From assembly GCA_020205615.1 (NCBI GenBank), contig JAINUW010000046.1, forward strand, positions 28,501 through 92,500: DNA of 64,000 nt. Direction: 5' to 3'. The notes beneath the pieces are model-generated. The model made no database searches, was not told where the DNA came from, and saw only the letters and a program-made list of their open reading frames with translations. The first letter of the stretch is position 1. Each line of letters begins with the position of its first letter. This document shows, in pieces, positions 54,078-64,000 of the stretch. The position numbers were made by a program, and so were the translations under genes. Origin of the DNA: Panax quinquefolius (taxonomy: Eukaryota > Streptophyta > Magnoliopsida > Apiales > Araliaceae).

Positions 54078-55914
54078 TGAAAAGTAAAAAAATCAAAAAA
54101 AAAAAAAAATAATAAGTTTAGATAAAATCGATTTTAAAATTTTTCACAAACCAATTACCTTGGATCATCCTTTATGCATATTATTAATTAAACGAAGAAT
54201 AAGAAATTATGAAATCATACCTTGTAGAAACGAAGCTTCCTCGTGCACGAAGTTCACCTCCCTACTTCTCGCGATCTCCTCAATCTCCTGTAGATTCCTT
54301 CCTTCGATCAATGTAAGCCACCCAAGTGTGTGGCCTCTATAGTGATCCACCAAGGAAGAGGAATTTTTCAAGAAGAAGGGATTCGCTCAAACCCTAGTTT
54401 TTCCTATCTAATAAGAAAAAAAGGGGTGTACTCTCCAAATCTAGGAATTACGATATTAGATATCTAATATAAGACCTCTTATAAAGATATTATATAACCC
54501 TATTTTAATTAAAATAAGGTATTATTTATTTAATTAAACTCTTTAATTAAATGGGCTCCCTAATCCTATTAGGGATAATTAATTAAACTCCTTTAACTAA
54601 TTTTCTTTCCTAATCCAATTAGAATAAATGAGAGTACTAATATTAAATTAATTCCTAAACCTTTTAGAAATTAAAATAATAATAATTATAATAATATTAA
54701 TAAGACTCCTCTTATTAATTTATATTTAATATTTCTAAAATATTAAATAATAATATTAAGCTATTTAATTTATTCTATCACCATAGATTAAATTAAATAT
54801 ACTTAACATATTATTACAATTATGCCATTAACTTCTTAAATAATTATTCTTCCTTTTATGGTGTGACCCTTTTTAGGTTCTCCATATTAAACCTACAGAA
54901 TAAATCAATTAGAACAATTTAATCTCATTTAAATAAATAAATTAAACAAATAATTTATTTAAATAAATAATATTTATTCTACAATAGGATAAGCCTCCCA
55001 ATGATCACGCACTTTTCCAGATAATATAGATTTCAACATTAATCATAAAAGAACTTTTGAGTAAATAGTTACCGCATAATTCAATCCTTCCACCATACAA
55101 TGTCCCAATTAAATATAAGACATGGAATTATCACAAGTCTTATTTTATTTAATTATATGTATTTCGATTCCTAAATGAATAACTCCTAATGAATGCAAAT
55201 TAGAAACTACTTTCTAATTTCATTCCACCTCGCCAAGGATTCTCGGGTTGTCATTTATCGAATCACATAGACAGATTTCTCCTTTTACTAGAAGTGGTAG
55301 ATTCTTTATCGATCATTCATTATCTTCATATATAACTTATTACACCCAAGCATACCCTTTGATATACTCTAAGAGTCTTAAGGAATAAGTCAAAGTGTAA
55401 TTCATTATATATAAGATACTATGATGATCTCAAGTCTAAGGATCATTCAGTACTACTATCACTACAGAATTCCTATCGATGATGTAAGTAAAACTCCATT
55501 AGGTATTCCTTAATGAGTCATGCTCAAATGAACTTATTCTCTAATAAGCACCTACATACTTGCTTTAGTGTTCCACAAAAATGATCATGAGATCAATCAT
55601 CCTCATCCAATGAGCAAAGAACGATGTACCAATCTATCCGGATTCACTAATCCCCAATTTAGTAATCCAATGATTGGGAACTATTTTAGTTTTAAGCTTT
55701 CTAAGAATTTAGATCTCATTAGAATGATCATCATCATTATTCTAAAAGCGCTGCTTAAAACTACGGGTTTATCACATATTATTAAAACAAAGACCATGTA
55801 GATAATAAATGCCTTTAATAAATAATTTTTTTATTAATAAATAAATAAGATTGATTACACAAGATATGCTTTATCATCATACATGATTGGCTTGTCAGAT
55901 GCATAATACTTTCA
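54078..55914 (-). repeat. Copia 3' LTR
   Basis: On the minus strand it starts TGAAAGTATTATGCATCTGA. It is AT-rich with a run of TAATTAAA-type words (54480-54760). It aligns with 61736-63573 except for clustered mismatches. The first 30 bp at its left edge are an A-run where the other LTR has 'gtagcaatcaaattgc'. Confidence 0.88.
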
Positions 55915-55928
55915 ATCTCCCACTGCAC
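55915..55928 (-). promoter_or_regulatory. Copia polypurine tract
   Basis: Minus strand GTGCAGTGGGAGAT directly precedes the LTR start TGAAAGTATTATGC. A GTGGGAGA-type PPT is usual for Ty1/copia. Confidence 0.75.
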
Positions 55929-56597
55929 TAAAGCCAATCGCCGTGGTATCTCATACCCATCTTCTAAGTGACGATCAAACCGCCGTTGTGTTAACGCTTT
56001 AGTAAATGGATCTCGCAATATTGTCTTGAGAGTCCACACGCCTGTGGTGACGCCTCTCTTTCAATGATCTCTCCGATCAAATGAAATCGCCGCAACACGT
56101 GTTCGATTTCGATGAGACCGGGTTCCTTAGTCATGTAATGCCTCCAAAGGTTGTCAGCTGTAATAAAGGCACCGGTCCTTTAATGCTAGGAACCACACCA
56201 AGTTCGCAGAATGAACTTCTTCATCCAAACAGCTTTCCTTTTGCAGCCTTCACTTGCAGCCTATATGTATCGCCTTCTCACACCGAATCAAGAATCGTTG
56301 TCGCTTGAACTTTTCCAACTCATCGCGCCACCGCTTAAGGTAAACACATACCTCAAACGGATTTATCATTATCTTGGTCTGCTTTGAAAACTTGAGTCGT
56401 GGAAGCCTCTAGTTTTAATTCGCACTCCACCGAGACAAGAAATACATCCTTAGTTCTTCTTAAGTACTTTAGATATTTTTCACCGCCTTCCAGTTGTTCT
56501 TTTCTCCGGATTCGATCGATATCTCGCTTGTTACACTAAGTGCATGAGTTTACATCCGGTCTAGTATATATCATACCGTATATGATAGATCCTATTG
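55929..56597 (-). pseudogene. Copia RNase H
   Basis: The C-terminal end reads TLKTILRDPFTKALTQRRFDRHLE (about 55965-56036), where copia RNase H ends with DPFTKAL. Upstream pieces such as IEIEHVLRRFHL lie in other frames (about 56070-56130). The domain core is present but shifted several times. Confidence 0.8.
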
Positions 56598-57480
56598 TCA
56601 AGCATAAGGAATCTTACTCATACGCTTTCTCTCCGTGTGTCTTTGGGGTTTGCTTTCGAGAGATGTATTCCATGGCTCACTCCAAGATGAGACCTCTTTT
56701 GAATCTTCCATGCTAAACCTTTTTAGCATCATGTCAATACGCGCCTTGGGATAAGCCAACATCCTATTATTAGATCTATCTCTATAGATCTTTATCCCCA
56801 AAATATAGGATGCTTCTCCCAAGTCCTTCATGGAGAAGTGTTTAGATAACCAGATTTTAATTGTTTCATAAAGATAGAATATCATTCCCTATCAAGAATA
56901 TATCATCAACATATAATACAAGGAATGAAACAAGCGCCCCACTAACCTTCTTGTACACACATGGTTCATCCTCATTTTTGATAAAATCAAACTTTTGATT
57001 GTCTCATCAAAACGGATGTTCCACCCATTTAGAAGCTTCGCTTTAATCCATAAATGGATCGTCAGAAGCTATATGACTTGATTTGTTCCAACCTTTGAAA
57101 CAAATCCTCCGTTGTGTCATATACACATCCTCCTCAAGTTTCCCATCGAGGAAGGCCGCTTTCACGCCCATCCGCCAGATTTCAGTAGTCACGGTAAGTC
57201 GCAATCGCAAGCAAAACCGAATGGACTTGAGCATTGCTATCGTGAGAAGGTTTCGCCATAGTCAACTCCTTGTCTTTGTTTGAAACCTTTGCAACCAAAT
57301 GGGCCTTATAGGTCTCTACCTTGCCGCGCCGCTTCCAGCCTTTTCTTTTTAAAGACCCATTTACACCCAATAAAGCTTAATGCTTCGTGTGGTGAGACCA
57401 AAGTCCATACTGGTTCTCATACATGGAGTCCATCTCTTGATTTCATGGCTTTCGCCATTTCTCCGAAGTCTTTACTACTC
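56598..57480 (-). pseudogene. Copia reverse transcriptase
   Basis: In order on the minus strand: KVETYKAHLVAKVSNKDKEL (about 57270-57330), DYEIWRMGVKAAFLDGKLEE (first catalytic Asp changed to Gly in this reading), LYVDDIFLIGNDI with the active-site YVDD at about 56904-56915, and WLSKHFSMKDLGEASYILGI (56800-56860). Frames change between these motifs. Confidence 0.85.
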
Positions 57481-58422
57481 ATAGCCTGCTCAGAATTCAA
57501 TGGATCATCATCATCTATGATATGCACTCATTGTCATCTTCTATGACAAGTCCATACCGTCTCTGCATCTTTGGTACTCTTCCGCATTTATTTAATAGGT
57601 GTGGTATGTATGAATCTCTACTGGTTAGGTACCTCACTTTGATCGTAGTATTTTGTGGTTCTTGAACTTCTTCAAGATATATCTTACTCCCAATCGACCC
57701 CTTCAAGGATAAACTCCTTTTCCAAGAAGGCAAGATGTTTCGCAACAAACACCTTTTGATCACTGATGATAGAAATAATACCCCGATGTTTCTTTTTAGG
57801 TATCCCACAAATCTACATTTGTCGATCTAGTCCGCAGCCTTTATCGCTTTTCAAACTTTTTGACATAAGTCGGACAACCCCAAGTCTTAACATGCTTAAG
57901 ATTTGGTTTCTCCCCGTCCATAACTCATATGGGGTCTTGGGGACGGATTTTGTAGGTACCTTGTTAAGTAGGTATGCAAACCGATTCTAGGCATATCCCC
58001 GTAATGAAACCGAAGGCTCAGAAGCTCATCATAGATCGAACCATGTCCAACAATGTTCGATTTTCTTTCAGATACACCATTCATCCGTGGGCGGCCCCGG
58101 TGGAGTCCATTGTGAGATTATACCATTTTCTTTGAGACAATTGAGAAACTCACCACTTAAGTATTCTCCTCCTCGATCGATCAAGAATCTTAATACTCTT
58201 ACCAGCTTTGTTTTCAACTTCACTTCAAACTTTGAACTTTTCAAATGATTCAGATTTGTATTTCATTAAATACACATATCCAAATCTTGAGTGGTCGCCG
58301 CTGAATGTAATAAAATAAGAATACCCTCCTCGTAAGTGTCGTTGTCATAGTCCACATACATCCGTGTGTACCAACGCTAACAACTCAGAATCTTTCTCCT
58401 TTTCCACTAAAAGGAGATTTAG
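57481..58422 (-). pseudogene. Copia integrase
   Basis: At about 58070 the frame reads NGVSERKSNIV, containing the catalytic Glu. A shifted LPISFWGYALETAAYLLN-like stretch and PSPRPHMSYGRGETKS (TPYELWTGRKPS counterpart) follow, then the C-terminal FVGYPKKHRG-like and EKEFILEG-like segments (57515-57808). The N-terminal catalytic Asp region is in other frames between 58084 and 58420. Confidence 0.75.
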
Positions 58423-59054
58423 TCATTTTACCCATGAGACAAGATTCACAAGTCGATATGATTCATAATCGATAGCTCTAGAGCCCATCTTTACGCAACT
58501 GGATAATCTTGTTTCATTAATACGACCAAGTCTACAAAGTACACATGAAGGTATAATTAACATCATCTCTTTTCCTTTTATTAGTTTGTTCAATTTGAAA
58601 TATATTTTCATGCAAGTCAAGTATATAAAGTCCATTTCGCAAATTACCAACACCATATAAAACATTATCATTATAAATGGAACAACCGTTGTTCTTTATT
58701 ATAATATTAAAACCATCCATATCCAAATACGTAGATAGAAATAATGTTTCTAATGATATTTGGAACAAAATAACAATTATTTAAATTAATGAACTCGCTC
58801 GTAGCAAAGTATAAACAATAAGTCCTTACAGCCTAATGCAAAGAACTTTGCTCCATTTCCCACTCGTAGATCTACCTCATCCTTGCTCGCCTTTCTACTT
58901 CGACCAACCCTCAGATATTATTACATATGTGAGAACCACATCCCAGATCCAATACCCAAGTAGAAGATCGACTTTCGTAAAAATTAATTTCAATCATAAA
59001 CAAACCTCGATTAGGATTCAAGCTTCCAAGCTTCTTTTCTTTTGTTCTCGCGAG
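58423..59054 (-). pseudogene. Copia protease and GAG-pre-integrase region
   Basis: SSTWVLDLGCGSHICNNI (about 58914-58967) is the copia protease motif VLDTGCGSHIC with Thr of the D-T-G replaced by Leu, which would abolish activity. Further on are NDNVLYGVGNLRNGLYILDL (about 58630-58690) and LCRLGRINETRLS (about 58500-58540), the usual LWHxRLGHI segment of the integrase N-terminus. Confidence 0.8.
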
Positions 59055-59861
59055 ATAATCCTTGCAGCCTCTTCCAAAGGACCCCGCTTTTATTGCAATG
59101 GAAGCAAATTCCTTTGCTAATCGGATCGTGTTTTTTCGATCCTTCACTTTCGCTTTCCTTAGCCTTCTTGGATTTCTTCTTTCGTAAGATACTGGGCCTC
59201 TTCCTTTTTTCGAAGAATCATCCACCAAGAAGACATGGTTCTTCTTCGATGGAAGTGACTTCAGCAGCTTTCAACATGTTAAGTAATTCGTGCAAGTCGA
59301 CATCCAACTTATTCATGTGAAAATTCACAACAAATTGTGAGAAGGTGTCCGGGAGTGATCGCAAGACTAAATCTCGACTCAACTCCCCATCCACGACGAA
59401 ACCCAAGTCGCCCAAGACGCTCAATCGATTGATCATCTTTAGGACATGAGTCTCAACCAGAAGTGCTCTGGCCATCCGAGATCTAAGAGCTCCTTAGATA
59501 TTTCATATCTAGCGCCCCTACTTTGCTCACCATACAACTCTCCAAGGTGTAAGAAGATAAGAGAGCATCCATGTTTTCATGCCGACGTCAAGCTCGTTAT
59601 TTCACGGATGCGAGCATGATGCATCGAGCCACGATGCATCATCTTGCCACCGCTTAAAAGTAGCAATCTCTTCCTCAGAGGTCGCTCTCGCAAACTTTGC
59701 AGTAGTACGGCTAATTTAGGACATAAGAAATCTTTTTCAAAGAAGGAGAACAATTTCGATTCCTTAACCAAATCAGTAGTTCTTGGTCCCGGCCACTTTG
59801 TTAAGATCAAGTATGCTTCGCAGTTGAAATTAGTGAATGTGACATTTTCAAAATTTCGCAT
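59055..59861 (-). pseudogene. gag: Copia Gag
   Basis: It begins with Met at 59861 (MRNFENVTFTNFNCEAYLIL), then after frame changes LSRDLVLRSLPDTFSQFVVN and MNKLDVDLHELLNMLKAAEV (59240-59400), typical of the copia gag domain. A zinc knuckle begins CFHCNK (about 59090-59110) and ends in another frame at CKDYLA, so an indel breaks it. It is disabled as read. Confidence 0.82.
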
Positions 59862-61144
59862 GTAAAAAAAGACAATATTTTAGCAAACATTCATTTATTA
59901 ATTACCAAAATAAATTAGGTCTTATTTTATATGGTATCTCCCACTATTTTCTTCAAACTATATTACCTCATTTATATAGTTCTAAGCAAAATCTAATTAA
60001 AGTTTTTGCTAGTGAGAATAAGGATCCCATTTCAAATATATATAGCCTTGTGGTGACACAACAAACTATATATAAATAAATAGGTAGACAACTCCTTGTC
60101 AATTACATCAACATGTAACTCCTTATGTTTTGCTCTCTGAGATTATTTTGATCAAGTGGTGGCACATCCGAATCAAAATTATCTAAGTTAAGTCCAACCT
60201 AGCACTTCCATATATTCAAAAAAGAAAAATATCGCCCTGTGGTGACACAACAAAACAATATTGTTCAATTTTCTTTATAAGCATCAAATGTGATAATTAA
60301 CATCTTAAATACTTAATACTTGCCTTGTGGTGACACAACAAACTCATATTAAATATTTAATACTCTATTAATTTTATCATGCTAGAAGGCTTAACGCTCG
60401 ATATTCTAAATATCTTTGAACGCTTAAGACTTAATAAAAAAACTTTGAGGGATTTGTTATTATTTGTCTCATCTTGTTTTAGCATGCATGCAAAATATAT
60501 ATATAAAATACGCCATTATATTATTAAACATGCAAGCATGTTTCATATAATATATAATATATATAATACTAGCATGCACATATAGTAATACTATATTCTA
60601 CCTTGATTGATTATGGACTTTATTCTAGTTCGTTCACTAGAGCCACCAAGTGAACCAAAAGGTCAAACCCTAGGGTGCAAAGAATAAACATTTAAATATA
60701 ACTATTACATTTAAACCCTGCTCCATTACAAACGGGTCTTCAAGCGCCTCTCCTTGATCTTGATCTTCTGTTCTTCAAAAAAATTCTAACTAATCCTATT
60801 ACATTAAACTATTTAATTTAAATAGAAACCTCGATCGCCAAATAAGGGGAAGTACATAGAGAGAGATAGAATTTACATCAAGAAGAAAACTGTAAAAGAC
60901 GAGGTACGCAGTAATCCCATTTAATAAAAACCCATTCATTCAAACATCCAACTAAAATAAATCCAATCATATGGTCAATTGTCCATAATCAATCCCATTT
61001 ATTATCATACATATCATCATACGTATCAATAAATAAAAATCATTCCATATATATATGAGTATCATTTAATGGGCAATTTTATGTCAGATGAAATCCAATT
61101 TCAAGATTAAAATAAACTCTTTTATTTTAATTATAAAATTATTA
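59862..61144 (-). other. Long copia leader with three ACACAACAA repeats
   Basis: Untranslated region between PBS and gag. The plus strand has CCTTGTGGTGACACAACAAA at 60046 and 60323, and CCCTGTGGTGACACAACAAA at 60235. No open frame has recognisable motifs. Confidence 0.6.
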
Positions 61145-61146
61145 AA

Positions 61147-61210
<64 letters not shown>

Positions 61211-61542
61211 TATATATAAAATTTTTTATTTACTTTTTTTTTTCAAATACCAAAAAAAAAAAAAAAATAATATATTATATAAATAATATAAAAATAAAAA
61301 TACAAATATAAAAATAAAAAAATATATATATATATAATATAGCATAATATATAATAATATATAAAAAAATAAAAAAATAAAAAAAAAATAAAAAAAAAAA
61401 CAAAATTAAAAAAAAAATTAAATAAATATATATATTATTATAATAAATATATATATATATATATATAAATTATAAAAATAAAAATAAATAAAAAAAAAAA
61501 TAAAAAATTAATATAAAAAAATTAAAAAAAAAAAAAAAAAAA

Positions 61543-61581
<39 letters not shown>

Positions 61582-61610
61582 TTTTTTTTTTTTTTTTTTC
61601 ATAAAATAAT
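61145..61610. repeat. Low-complexity A/T tract
   Basis: A (TA) run at 61150-61202, interspersed A-runs, then a long A-run (about 61515-61577) immediately followed by ~22 T (61578-61599). It forms a simple A/T hairpin and is a likely site of assembly error. Confidence 0.85.
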
Positions 61611-61707
61611 AATTTTATACAACAAATTATGCCCAATAAATTATGCCCAAAAATACATACCCATATATATATGGAATCAAAATAATTAATAATTCGTGAT
61701 AAAGTTT

Positions 61708-61721
61708 GGCTCATGATACCA
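61708..61721 (-). promoter_or_regulatory. Copia primer-binding site
   Basis: Minus strand TGGTATCATGAGCC, an initiator-Met tRNA type PBS (TGGTATCAGAGCC core) with two changes. It lies next to the 5' LTR. Confidence 0.75.
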
Positions 61722-61735
61722 CCGTTAGGTTTTCG

Positions 61736-63573
61736 TGAAAAAATCAAAGTAGCAATCAAATTGCAAAAATAATAAGTTTAGATAAAATCGATTTTAAAAT
61801 TTTTCACAAACCAATTACCTTGATCATCCTTTATGCATATTATTAATTAAACGAAGAATAAGAAATTATGAAATCATACCCTCAGTAGAAACGAGCTTCC
61901 TCGTGTACGAAGTTCACCTCCCACTTTCACGATCTCCTCAATCTCCTGTAGATTCTTCCTTCGATCAATGTAAGCCACCCAAGTGTGTGGCCTCTATAGT
62001 GATCCACCAAGGAAGAGAATTTTTTTCAAGAAGAAGGATTCGCTCAAACCCTAGTTTTTTTCCTATCCTAATATAAAAAAAGGTGTACTCTCCAAATCTC
62101 TAGAATTACGATATTAGATATCTAATATAAGACCTCTTATAAAGATATTATATAACCCTATTTTAATTAAAATAAGGTATTATTTATTTAATTAAACTCT
62201 TTAATTAAATGGGCTCCCTAATCCTATTAGGATAATTAGTTAAACTCCTTTAACTAATTTTCTTTCCTAATCCAATTAGAATAAATGAGAGTACTAATAT
62301 TAAATTAATTCCTAAACCTTTTAGAAATTAAAATAATAATAATTATAATAATATTAATAAGACTCCTCTTATTAATTTATATTTAATATTTCTAAATATT
62401 AAATAATAATATTAAGCTATTTAATTTATTCTATCACCATAGATTAAATTAAATATACTTAACATATTATTACAATTATGCCATTAACTTCTTAAATAAT
62501 TATTCTTCCTTTTATGGTGTGACCCTTTAGGTTCTCCATATTAAACCCGGCCAGAATAAATCAATTGTAACAATTTAATCTCATTTAAATAAATAAATTA
62601 AACAAATAATTTATTTAAATAAATAATATTTATTCTACAATAGGATAAGCTCTCCCCAACATCAACGACTTTCCGTATAATATAGATTTCAACATTAATC
62701 ATAAAAGAACCTTTCGAGTAAATAGTTACCGCATAATTCAATCCTTCCACCATACTACGTCCCAATTAAATATAAGACATGGAATTATCACAAGTCTTAT
62801 TTTATTTAATTATATGTATTTCGATTCCTAAATGAATAACTCCTAATGAATGCAAATTAGAAACTACTTTCTAATTTCATTCCACCTCGCCAAGGATTCC
62901 TCGGGTTGTCATTTATCGAATCACATAGACATTTCTCCTTTTTACTAGAAGTGGTAGATTCTTTATCGATCATTCATTATCTTCATATATAACTTATTAC
63001 ACCCAAGCATACCCTTTGATATACTCTAAGAGTCTTAAGGAATAAGTCAAAGTGTAATTCATTATATATAAGATACTATGATGATCTCAAGTCTAAGGAT
63101 CATTTCAGACTACTATCACTACAGAATTCCTATCGATGTGTAAAGTAAAACTCCATTAGGTATTCCTTAGCGAAGTCAACGCTCAAAGTGAACTTATTCT
63201 CTAATAAGCACCTACATACTGCTTTTAGTGTTCCACACAATGAATGATCACGAGATCAATCATCCTCATCCAACGAAAGCAAGTTAACGATGTATTCAAT
63301 CTATCCGGATTCACTAATCCCCAATTTAGTAATCCAATGATTGGGAACTATTTTAGTTTTAAGCTTTCTAAGAATTTAGATCTCATTAGAATGATCATCA
63401 TCATTATTCTAAAAGCGCTGCTTAAAACTACGGGTTTATCACATATTATTAAAACAAAGACCATGTAGATAATAAATGCCTTTAATAAATAATTTTTTAT
63501 TAATAAATAAATAAGATTGATTACACAAGATATGCTTTATCATCATACATGATCGGGTTTGTATGCATAATAC
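61736..63573 (-). repeat. Copia 5' LTR
   Basis: 1838 bp, the same length as the 3' LTR to within one base. The start on the minus strand reads TGTATTATGCATAC, with the TGAAAGTATT of the other LTR rearranged. No reading frame belongs to it; the apparent 74-77-codon frame repeated in both LTRs is a by-product of their identity. Confidence 0.88.
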
Positions 63574-64000
63574 AAATACTTTTAAAGGCTTTAGCTTCGT
63601 TTATTTTATAAAATGATAATCTTTACTTAAAATTTTATTTTTCCTAATTATTTTGTAATATTAATAAAAAATGTAATTACTTGATAATAAAAGTAAGGAC
63701 ATGTTAAAAAAATTATGGTATTTTATAGTAATATAAAAATAAAAGAGTATTCTTAACATTTTTCAAAAAAATGATGGATAATTTATGATTATGGACTTAA
63801 ATAAATATTTTTCAATTAAATATTTTTATAAATAAATAATAATTACATACAATATTTTTTCAAATTAAATTTTTATCCAAAATAAATTTGAAATATATTA
63901 TTATTTTTTAATTTATAATAATTTAAGATGTGTAAATGAAACACACGTCTATCATTACAGAACAAGAGTTTTTTTTATAACAATTTTCCCACGGTGCTCC
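63574..64000. other. Unassigned AT-rich flank
   Basis: No coding sequence, repeat partner or transposon end was seen. Confidence 0.5.

Larger units (their letters stand above)
54078..63573 (-). mobile_element. Full-length Ty1/copia element, minus strand
   Basis: Direct 1.84-kb LTRs (54078-55914 and 61736-63573) flank an interior with PBS, long leader, gag, protease, integrase, RT and RNase H in copia order on the minus strand. LTR similarity is high. No clear 5-bp target duplication could be picked: the left flank is a T-run and the right flank reads AAATAC. All domains are broken by stops or indels. Confidence 0.9.

Noticed and set aside
55568..55801. Duplicate 74-77-codon ORFs at 55568-55801 and 63244-63468
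   Set aside because: They lie in the two LTRs of one copia element, so similarity follows from LTR identity. No domain is seen and codon use is non-coding.
57043..57546. Plus-strand ORFs across 57083-57546
   Set aside because: They are antisense shadows of the minus-strand copia reverse transcriptase and integrase.
61145..61610. Scaffold attachment or origin-like AT element
   Set aside because: It is simple A/T low-complexity sequence in a copia leader with likely assembly instability; nothing specific supports a function.

Overview
The window is repeat-dense, AT-rich intergenic DNA of a flowering plant. No intact host gene, tRNA or rRNA is visible. Nearly everything can be assigned to LTR retrotransposons: a Sirevirus-type Ty1/copia, a chromodomain-bearing Ty3/gypsy, Tat-like Ty3/gypsy elements and a second Ty1/copia. 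Their solo LTRs, deletion derivatives and one end of a CACTA DNA transposon fill the rest. The species cannot be named from the sequence. Every long coding region carries stops or frameshifts, so the coding entries are listed as pseudogenes.

Layout. (1) 1-11627: two direct copies of a Tat-like LTR, called LTR-B here (1-2223, cut by the window edge, and 9102-11627). They bracket a remnant of B internal DNA (8125-9101) and an inserted, almost coreless family-A chromovirus derivative (2224-8124), which itself holds a 673-bp inverted family-A derivative with a perfect 5-bp target-site duplication. (2) 11784-14095: a related LTR (B2) in reverse with its polypurine tract. (3) 14248-33584: a Sirevirus array. 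The tail of one env-like region runs into an LTR (15440-~22790) that also serves as 5' LTR of a complete gag-PR-IN-RT-RH-env element, followed by a truncated 3' LTR (32218-33584). The shared LTR is split by a solo LTR-A (minus strand, 15830-21698), itself split by a solo LTR-A in the opposite direction (18199-21030). Both have exact target duplications. (4) 33590-44352: a full-length family-A chromovirus on the minus strand with ~2.97-kb LTRs, target duplication GCTAT, PBS, PPT, gag, protease, RT, RNase H, integrase and chromodomain. (5) 44353-51365: a short inverted B2 piece, a TA tract, then a forward B2 LTR end, PBS and a gag-only Tat-like internal region ending in tandem repeats. (6) 51530-54077: an LTR-like AT-rich block interrupted by a CACTA terminus. 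(7) 54078-63573: a minus-strand Ty1/copia with 1.84-kb LTRs and a long repetitive leader. The last ~430 bp are unassigned.

Order of events, inferred: the B, B2 and Sirevirus copies are older (diverged LTRs, CG-to-CA decay). The chromovirus and the minus-strand copia are younger by LTR similarity, although their reading frames are badly broken. Clustered mismatches between sister LTRs suggest that part of this damage could be sequence error. The most unusual structures are the LTR-sharing Sirevirus tandem, the head-to-head solo-LTR nest, the hairpin-rich minisatellites inside LTR-A, and a recurring ATCGTAG motif through the Sirevirus.
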